A DNA stretch of 64,000 nucleotides from Cephalopachus bancanus (Eukaryota; Chordata; Mammalia; Primates; Tarsiidae), in NCBI GenBank assembly GCA_027257055.1, contig JAPVLO010000179.1, positions 2,480,001 to 2,544,000 of the forward strand. Direction: 5' to 3'. Below are positions 56,186 to 64,000 of the stretch, one piece after another. The translations under genes and the position numbers were made by a program. The notes under the pieces are model-generated. The model saw only the letters and a program-made list of their open reading frames with translations, made no database searches and was not told the DNA's origin. The stretch's first letter is position 1. Each line of letters opens with the position of its first letter.

Positions 56186-56411
56186 ATAGATTAGAGCAAA
56201 GTATGAATACTTTCATTTCTTTATGAAAAATGTGAATTCTATTTGTACAACAGACAATGTCATTGGCTGATTCCGGAAGAGGACACCAGCCATCTTTAAA
56301 GAGTCTCCAGTCAATCACAGGAAGAAAGGAAGAAGGTGAAATTTTTTGCTGCAGTGTCCTTTTCCGTCCGGACAGCACATTTTGCAGGACAGACACACAC
56401 AAAACTGGAGT

Positions 56412-56710
56412 CGACTGGGAATGGTGGCTCATGCTTGTAATCCCAGCACTTTGGGAGGCCAAGGCGAGAGGATTGCTTGAGCCCAGGAGTTCAAGAACAA
56501 CCTGGGCAACACGGTGAGACTTTGTCTCTAAAAAAAAAAAAAAAATTAATCAGTCGGGCGTGGTAGTGCGCACCTGTAATTCCGGCTACTCAGAAGGCTG
56601 AGGCTGGAAGGATCACTGGAGCCCAGTGGGTCGAGGCTGCGGTGGCCGGGAGCGGCCACTGCACTCCAGTCTGGGTGACAGAGTGAAACTCCAACTCAAA
56701 AAAAATTTTT
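56412..56710 (+). mobile_element. Alu-type SINE with old left arm and young right arm
   Basis: Left arm is AluJ-like (ggaggccaaggcgagaggat), right arm is young-type with GTGGCCGGGAGCGGCCAC (56641-56658). Either a conversion/recombination product or nested pieces. Confidence 0.85.
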
Positions 56711-56732
56711 TTTAATTAAAAATAGCTGGGGG

Positions 56733-57017
56733 CCGGGCTCGGTGGCTCAGCCTGTAATCCCAGCACTTTGGGAGGCCGAGGTGAGTAGATTGCCTGAGCC
56801 CGTGGGTTCGAGACCCACCTGGGCAACTTGACGAGACCTCATCTCTACAATAAATCAAAATTAGCCGGGCATGGTGCACGTGCCTGTAGTTTCAGCTACT
56901 TGGAAGGCTGAGGCGGAAGGGTCGCCGGAGCCCAGCAGGTCGAGGCTGCGGTGGCCAGGAGTGGCCACTGCACTCCAGTCTGGGCGACAGAGTGAGACTC
57001 CAACTCAAAAAAAAAAT
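56733..57017 (+). mobile_element. Alu-type SINE nested in an older right arm (sense)
   Basis: gccgggctcggtggctcagc to gagactccaactc plus A-tail; aaaatagctggg before and after. Confidence 0.94.
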
Positions 57018-57180
57018 AGCTGGGCATGGTGTCACATGCCTGTAGTCCCAGCTACTCAGGAGTCTTAGGTGGAAGGATCACCTAGGCTCGAGGGATCAAG
57101 GCTGCAGTAAGATATGATTGTGCCTCTGCACTGTAGCCTGGAAGACAGAGTGAAACTTCAACTCAAAAAAAAAAGAGAGA
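57018..57180 (+). mobile_element. old Alu right arm
   Basis: tagctgggcatggtgtcaca to gaaacttcaactc, A-tail then (GA)n. Target of the SINE at 56733. Confidence 0.88.
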
Positions 57181-58679
57181 GAGATGGAGTCACCACAAGT
57201 TAGCACTTCCTTTATTTTCAGTCTTTTTTTCACCACTTGGAGTGAAACAGCCTGCCTTGATCAGCTACTTTTTCTTAGAGACTGTGTGTAATTCGAAAAG
57301 AAGGAAGATTTAAAAACCAGATAGAGTATTCTCTGAATGGGCTAAGCGTCTGCAAACCCGGAATTCTGAAGTTGCATTAGGTCCCCTCCAAATTCATTTT
57401 AGTTCTGCTCTGTGGCCATGGCTGGGGTCACAACAGCTGCGGTCCCGTAAGCCTTAGAAAAACGTTTCCATTTTTCAAAGGTTTACTTGAAAAGAGGTCT
57501 CTCCTGTCTTAGCAATGGCCTACTTTTCCAATATGGAAAAGGACAGATTCAGTTATCTATGTCTGTGAGAGATTTTTATTTGATAAAAACAAAGAAGGCA
57601 GCGGTGTTCCTGGTCCCTATCTCTCTTCTGTGCCTCGATTGTGTTTCTGAATCCTGTGACAATCTGCATCTCTTGGTAGATCTATTTGACATTTGTAATT
57701 CCTTCCCAATTAAATACCAGCATAAAGATATTTCTTAGAGAAAGGCAGCCAGTGTGAAAGCACTGACTGTTGGAGTCGCACCTGGCGGTGTGAGGAGTGT
57801 AGACTCCTAAAGGCACCTCACCTGGACAGCTGGGTTTGGAGGGGACACTTGCCGTCAGAGTGGCGGTGCACATGCACAAGGGATTGTTTGCCATACTGCA
57901 AGTAGCCTTTCTGTGCATGCCTCTGCGGGAGCTATGGCTGGAGAAGAGGACTCAGGCATCGTAGATCTTGGTCCACCATATTGGGTGAGGAAGTGACCAA
58001 AACCAAGACAGAGAACAGACTCTGTAGAGTGGTCTTTGACTTTCACACTCCCTCCACGCCCCCCACTAATAGAGCTAAAACAGAGTTGGGGCTCTTCGTG
58101 GTTATAACTGCTTACAAGGCCTCTATGAAAGGATCCCTTCAAAAGAAATTCTACTTCCCACCTTGACCTTTCGGAGAACACACGGGGTTTCGATTTCTCC
58201 CGTGACTGTGATCCCTGGCTCCCAGGTCAGGCTCTAAGTCAGGCACCATCTCTGATTCTCATTTGCAAGTTTTCATGCTGGTCCCTTAATCTCTCTCAGC
58301 AAGTCTGGATTCAGGCCCTTGGAGTGGGCTTGTTAGATAAAACACAGGACCCTCAGTTAAACCTCAATTTCAGATAAACAGTGAACAAATTTTTAGTAAT
58401 AAGCCTATCCTAAATATTGTACAACATCTTGTGTTTATTATTTACTTAATCTGGCAACCCCATGTAGAGACCCCAAAGACATAAAACTATTATGACAGCC
58501 CTTCTCTCACTGCCAAACGGTTCAAAATAAAAACAGGTCTATATCTTAAAGGACATGCAACAAAATCCATTGAAGATCATATTTTTCCTGTGATGCTCTT
58601 ACTGAAATATCAAATTTTTTCCCCAAACCTGTTATTGGTGCTCCAAGTCTTTGTTTAGTTTGCCTATTAATCTAGAACT
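57181..58679. other. intergenic stretch downstream of LAMA3, nothing recognised
   Basis: About 1.5 kb of unique-looking DNA. No gene-like splice or coding signal supported. Confidence 0.5.
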
Positions 58680-59600
58680 TTTTTTTAATTGTGGCAAAAT
58701 ACAAATACCATAAAAATTACCATTATAATCATGTTTAAGTGTACAGTTTCATGGAATTAAGTTTGTCATAATGTTACACAATCATCCTTACCATCCATCT
58801 CCCGAACCCTTTTCATTTTATAAAACTGAAACTGAAACAGGGAGCAGTGGCTCAAGCCTGTAATCCCAGCAGTTCGGGAGGTCTGTCTCAGCCCACGGGT
58901 TCAAGAACAGCCTGGGCAACTTGGCGAGGCCTCATCTATATATTAAATCATAAAATTAGCCAAGTGTGGTAGCGCATGCCTGTAATTCCAGCTACTTGGA
59001 AGGAAGAGGCAGAAGGATAGCTGGAGCCCAGCAGGTCGACCCTGGGGTGGCTGTGAGTGTGCCATTGCACTCCAGTCTGGGAGACAGAGTGAGACTCCAA
59101 CTCAAAAAAAACACAAAAAACTGAAACTGTACTCATTAAACAATATCTCTTCTTCTTTTTCCACCCCTGTGCCCTGGCAACCACCGTTCTACTTTCTGTC
59201 TCTATGAATTTGACCACTCCTGGTACCTCATATAACTGGAATCACGCAGTGTTTGTCTTTTTGTGACTACCTTCTTTCATTTGGCATGTTTTAGAATGTC
59301 TTCAAGTTTCATCCATGTTGTAGTATATGTCATAATTTCCTTCCTTTTAAGGCTGAATAATATTTCATTGTATGTATATACCACATTTTGTTTATCTATT
59401 CCTCCCTTTCTACCTTTTGGCTATTATGAATAATGCTGTGATGACCATGGGTACACAAATATCGTTCAGAATCCCTGCTTCCAATTCGCGTGGACATTTA
59501 CCTAGAAGTGAAGCTGCTGGATCGTATATTAAATCTATATGTGATTTTTTGAGGACTCATCATACTGTTTTCCATGGCATCCAGCACTGTTTTTAAACCT
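58680..59600 (-). mobile_element. old L1 3' region (antisense), split by a SINE
   Basis: ttgtggcaaaatacaaatac, aattaagtttgtcataatgt; after the SINE ctggaatcacgcagtgtttg and ttatgaataatgctgtgatg. Confidence 0.85.
58835..59115 (+). mobile_element. Alu-type SINE (sense) in L1
   Basis: cagggagcagtggctcaagc to gagactccaactc; aaaactgaaactg on both sides. Confidence 0.93.
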
Positions 59601-59879
59601 TAATGTTCTTATCTGTAAAAGGGGGTTGTGACACTAGCCTCAAAGAGGAATATATTTAGAAAGTATTATTAAAATTGATTTTAAAAGAAAGTGCACTTGG
59701 AGAAGCCAATAACAACATCGAACTTAGTGGAATTTAATCTTCACTCACACCTTTCTATAAAAAAGTCCAACAGCTAAGTGGATTTATAGACAAGCTTTAA
59801 TAAACATCAGAAAAAAGGAGGAAAAGACTAACCAACTCATTTAATGAAGCTGGTACAACTTGCATATAAAATAATTATA

Positions 59880-60179
59880 TGCTGGGCATGGTGGCTCACG
59901 CCTGTAATCCCAGCACTTTGGGAGGCAGAGACAAGAGGATTGCCTGAGCTCAGGGAGTCGAGATCAGCCTGGGCAACTTGACGAGACCATGTCTGTACAA
60001 TAAATCGAAAAATTAGCCAAGTGTGGTGGCGCACATCTGTGGTTCCAGCTACGTGGAAGGCTAAGGTAGAAGGATCACCTGAGCCCAGCAGGTCGAGGCT
60101 GTGGTGGCCGTAAGCATGCCACTGCACTCCAGCGTAGGCAACAGAGTGAGACTCTGACTCAAAACAATAAAATATAAAT
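59880..60179 (+). mobile_element. Alu-type SINE (sense)
   Basis: gctgggcatggtggctcacg, both arms; aaataattata at both sides. Confidence 0.94.
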
Positions 60180-60379
60180 AAATAATTATAGACCAACTTT
60201 ACCTATGGACGTATAGTGTATACACCTTTTATAAAATGCTAATTCAATTTAGTCCTTAAGGGAAAATTATGACTAATTACCATTGCAAACTTGTGAATTA
60301 TTCTTCTATTCTCAAACATGGCAATTTGTTTTATTGTGGTAAAAGCATTGAGCATGAATCCTCCCTCTTAACCGCTTTT

Positions 60380-60585
60380 TTTTCCTTTGAGTTGGCGTCT
60401 CACTCTGTCACCCAGGCTGGAGTGCAGTGGCATACTCACAGCTACTCCAGCATCGACCTGCTGAGCTCAGGCGATCCTTCCGCTTCAGCCTTCCAAGTAG
60501 CCAGAACTACAGGCGCACACCACCACGCCTGGCTAATTTTTTTATTTTTGTAGAGATGAGGTCTTGCCAAGTTGCCCAGATTGGC
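60380..60585 (-). mobile_element. Alu-type SINE, head-truncated (antisense)
   Basis: GAGTTGGCGTCTCACTCTGT to tcttgccaagttgcccagat; ttaaccgctttt / ttaactgctttt flanks. Confidence 0.93.
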
Positions 60586-60599
60586 TTAACTGCTTTTAA

Positions 60600-61860
60600 G
60601 AGCACAGCACAATATTGTTAACTATAGGCATATGTTGTACAGCAGATCTCCTGAACTTACTCATCTTGCATAACTGAAGCTTCATACACATTGAACAGCA
60701 ACTTCCCATCTCTCCCTGTCCCTCCCCCATGGAAGCCATCCTGCTCTCTGCTTCTATGAGTTTCACTATTTTAGATACTACATATAAGTGGAATCATGCA
60801 GTATTTGTTCTTTTGTGAGTGGCTCATTTCACTTAGCATTATGTCCTCCAGATTCATGCATGCTGTTGCCTATGACAAGATTTCCTTCTTTTTAAAGACA
60901 GTACAATATTCCATTGTCTACACATACCATGTTTTCTTTACCCATTCAGCTCTCAATGAACATTTGGGTTGATTTCTTATCTTGGCTGTTGTGAATAATG
61001 CTGTGATGAACATGGGAATTCAGATACTCTTCAAGATTCTGATTTCAATTCTTTTGGATATATACCCAGAAGTGGGGTTGCTGGTTCATCTGGCAGTTCT
61101 ATTTTTAAAATTTTGGGGAGCCTCGATACTATTTTCCATAATGGTTGCACCAATTTACATTCCCACCAACAGTGTGCAAGAGTTCCAGTTTCTCCACATC
61201 CTGGCTAATATTTATTTATCTTTTGTTTTTTGCAAATAGTCATCCTACAAATGTCAGATGATAGCTCATTGTTGTTTTAATTTGCATTTTCCTGATGATT
61301 AGTGATGTTGAGAAACTTTTCATATACCAGCTGGCATATACATGTTTTCTCTGGAGAAATATCTATGTAAGTTCTTTGCCCGTGTTCTAACTGAGTTGCT
61401 TTTATTTATATTGAGTTGTAGGCATTCCATATATAATATATTTTAGAGAGAGAGATTCGGATATCACCAAAGCTGAAGTGCAGTGGCACAATTGGGGCTC
61501 ACCACAGACTTCCTGGGCTCAGGCGATCCTTCTGCCTCAGCCTCCTAAGAAATTGGGACTATAGGAGTGCACCATGCCTAGCTTTTTTTTTTTTGTAGAT
61601 GAGATCTTGGTATGTTGCCCAGGCTGGTCTTGAACTCTTGGGCTCAAGCAATCCTCTCATCTCGGCCTCCCAAAGTACTGGAATTATAGGCATGAGCCAC
61701 TATTTTAGGACTTAGCTCTTATCAGATATATAGTCTGCAAATATTCTCCCCCATTCCATAGATTGCCTTTACATTAAGGTTTTCTTCCATTTTCTCTAAG
61801 GTTTTTACTAGGGTTTGCATTCTTATTTTATCCCGACGTTATAAGCAGGCTGGTTGTTCT
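60600..61860 (-). mobile_element. L1 3' part (antisense), split by an AluJ
   Basis: ttgtacagcagatctcctga, tatacccagaagtggggttg, acattcccaccaacagtgtg; resumes after the SINE with cttatcagatatatagtctg. Confidence 0.88.
61445..61703 (-). mobile_element. AluJ-like SINE (antisense)
   Basis: gagattcggatatcaccaaa to ataggcatgagccact; (ta)ttttag flanks. Confidence 0.9.
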
Positions 61861-62099
61861 CAAATAAGTTCAAGGAGATAACACTGGATGAAGAAGGATG
61901 TAGTGGGATAGCAATTACACAAATTTTAAAGTGAAAAGGAGCAGAACAATAAAGAAAGCCAGATTCTGCTACGATTCCCTCCCACTATTATTTTTATCAT
62001 CTTAAATCAAGTATTTGCATCCCCCTCCCTCCAAAAAGAAATATACCCTAGAGGGGCAAGTACAATTTTATTATGTGGCATAGGCCCTGAAAACAAAAG

Positions 62100-62430
62100 A
62101 CGATGGTTGCAGGAGTCTGAGGGGAAGGAGAGTAGAATCAGGAGACCTTGGTCAAAGTCTACAAAATTTCAACCACGCAAGTCAATTCCTACAGATCCAA
62201 TGTACAGCATGGTGACTACAGTTAACAATTTAGTATTACATAATTACAGTTTGCTGAGAGAGTGGATCTTAAGTGTCCTCATCACAGAAAATAAAAATGT
62301 AACTATGTGAGGGGATGGATATGTTAATTACCTTGATTGTGATAATCATTTCACAATGTATACATATGTGAAACCCTAAGTATATACAATTCTTATGTCT
62401 CAATTATACCTCCATAAAGTTGGACGGGGG
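62100..62430 (+). mobile_element. L1 3' untranslated end (sense)
   Basis: catggtgactacagttaaca, ggatggatatgttaattacc and tttcacaatgtatacatatg are L1 3'UTR wording in sense. Confidence 0.8.
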
Positions 62431-62451
62431 GATAAATATTCAGAGAGTAAA

Positions 62452-62745
62452 GCAGGGGACAGTGGCTCATTCCTGTAATCCTAGCACTTTGAGAGGCTGA
62501 GGCGGATTGTTTGAGCCCCAGAGTTCAAAACCAGCCTGGGCAACATAGCAAGACACTGTCACTACAAAAAAACAAAAAATTAGTCATGCACCTGTAGTCT
62601 CAGCTACTCAGGAGGCTGAGGTGAAAGGATTACCTAGACTCAGGAGGTCGAGGTTGCAGGGAGGCAAGAGCGTGCCACTGTACTCCAGCTTGGGTGGTAG
62701 ACTGAGATCCTGACTCAAAAAATAACAATAATAAAATAAAATAAA
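62452..62745 (+). mobile_element. AluJ-like SINE (sense)
   Basis: gcaggggacagtggctcatt to ctgagatcctgactc; (AATAA)n tail. Confidence 0.92.
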
Positions 62746-63403
62746 TAAACCAAGATTCTGAGAACAAAAAAGACCAGTCTAAGAGTGCATAGTTACTAAG
62801 TCTTCAAGTCCTTTGTCCTGCTGTGCTGATCACATATTTCAAATGTGAGAGGGACTCATTTACAGTTCTGAGTTCTAAAGTCTTTTCCCCAGAAAAATGC
62901 ATAAAATCCCTAATTTTGCATTTAATTTCAGAGAACCCACAAATTCCCTGAAGCTTATGCAAGTGTCAGTGAACTCTTGGTAAGTTTCTAATGTACCTGG
63001 ACAGTGGTTATATAAGTGTTCACTCTATAATTATTTATTCAGAGGCGCATATATGTTACACTGACCCTTTCTGTATATGTTATATTTCATAATAAAAATA
63101 TAGAAAAGGTACGAGAAAAAATTTTACAAGGGGCTACTTTTTTTTGACATGGAGATTAAAACCTGATTTATATAAAACATTATTGGTTTTTCCTATGTTG
63201 TCTGCCTATACAACCATCTCTAAGTCGTGCGTTATGATTAAAATGACACACACGTGACTATGGAACATTTTTTACCAATATAGGTTTATGAATAAAGCAC
63301 TAATTTAGACCTGAACCAGATAACAAGACAAAAACAGATAAAATGCTCTTTAGATTACTGGGACCAGAAGGTCTATGTGTTTTTACCTTAGAACATCATA
63401 AAT
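62746..63403. other. intergenic stretch, nothing certain
   Basis: AT-rich. The stretch at 63005-63110 recalls an L1-type 3' tail but is not firmly assignable. Confidence 0.45.
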
Positions 63404-63453
63404 CTTGCAGGGAGGCAAGATTGTGCCACTGTACTCCAGCTTGGGTGACAGAG
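63404..63453 (+). repeat. isolated 50-bp Alu right-arm fragment
   Basis: ttgcagggaggcaaga..gtgccactgtactccagctt matches the right arm of the SINE at 62452-62745 (62655-62694) including its private cagggaggcaaga. Confidence 0.8.
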
Positions 63454-64000
63454 GTATGTTTGGGAAAGGTTCAAGAGGCAGCTGTTGCTAGGCTTTGTGG
63501 AACGTGCAGTGGCAGCATTTAGGAGAGGCAGCCCAAATAACAAGGTGCTTTCATAGGTTCAACTGTGTTTGGTGCAGGGAGTATGGGAGCAAGGTATATA
63601 GGTCTAGACCTCCTGGCTCAAAGCAGGGGAACTGGTGGGAGTAATGGGCTGAGGGGACTGAGAACAGAGTGGATGGGGCCCGATTCGGGAGAGCTCAGTA
63701 AAGTCAAGCAGGTAGAAAGGAGACTGGACGCGATGCCTCAGGAAGCATCAGGACTTTCCATCAGGGGACTGTTGGGATGAAATGGTGCGTTTGACATCAT
63801 AAACCAGCTGAAGGGTGCAACCTGAATCAGTTAGTTGGACAAGTAAGTGGTGGCTGATAACCAGGGTCATGATGGGGAACAAGACAATTGCATAAGAACA
63901 GGAGAGGCTCTAAACATAGGTGAGCTTTAGTTAGTAAAGGATTGTGAAACTCAACAAGGAGGTTGGGGCAATGAGAATGGGCACTCCACGAACAGGAGAG
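63454..64000. other. intergenic end of window, nothing recognised
   Basis: Purine-rich unique sequence; no gene evidence. Confidence 0.5.

Noticed and set aside
57181..58679. Possible first exon of the next gene downstream of LAMA3
   Set aside because: No CpG-rich promoter, no coding wording and no convincing donor.

Overview
The window is primate nuclear DNA carrying the 3' half of one gene, LAMA3 (laminin subunit alpha-3), on the + strand. I see 27 coding exons between 4074 and 55869, all with consensus splice dinucleotides and matching phases. They encode the last ~1,350 residues of the protein. A short 3'UTR with one AATAAA (56162-56167) closes the gene. The rest is intron and downstream intergenic DNA, densely packed with retrotransposons and DNA-transposon fossils. 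There is no second gene, no RNA gene and no prokaryotic feature.

Organism: dimeric 7SL-derived Alu SINEs make it a primate. Old copies are AluJ-like. The youngest copies belong to a subfamily unlike human AluS/AluY and unlike the lemur and loris Alus I know: left arm with CCCGCGCCTTTGGG, A-rich linker ACAATAAATCAAAAAATCAG, right arm with CAGCAGGTCGAGG and an enlarged hairpin. By elimination I infer a tarsier, with moderate confidence.

Layout: 1-4073 is upstream intron. Exons E1-E8 (4074-13287) encode the end of the coiled-coil arm (domains II/I). E9-E12 encode LG1, E13-E16 LG2, E17-E20 LG3 and the protease-sensitive linker, E21-E24 LG4, and E25-E27 LG5 with the stop codon. From 56190 to 64000 is intergenic: SINEs and L1 pieces. 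The long coiled coil joins the beta and gamma chains (laminin-332, -311 and -321), LG1-3 bind integrins, and LG4-5 are normally removed by proteolysis and bind heparan sulphate/syndecan.

The non-genic structure is the most interesting part: a ~408-bp tandem duplication with a chimeric SINE at its junction; a three-arm SINE inside one 20-bp target-site duplication; a partly palindromic mariner inside an Alu monomer inside a Tigger-like element; a long L2-clade LINE fossil in the E21-E22 intron dismembered by at least four insertion layers; and a lineage-specific SINE hairpin showing compensatory substitutions. I found no new enzymatic or defence system.
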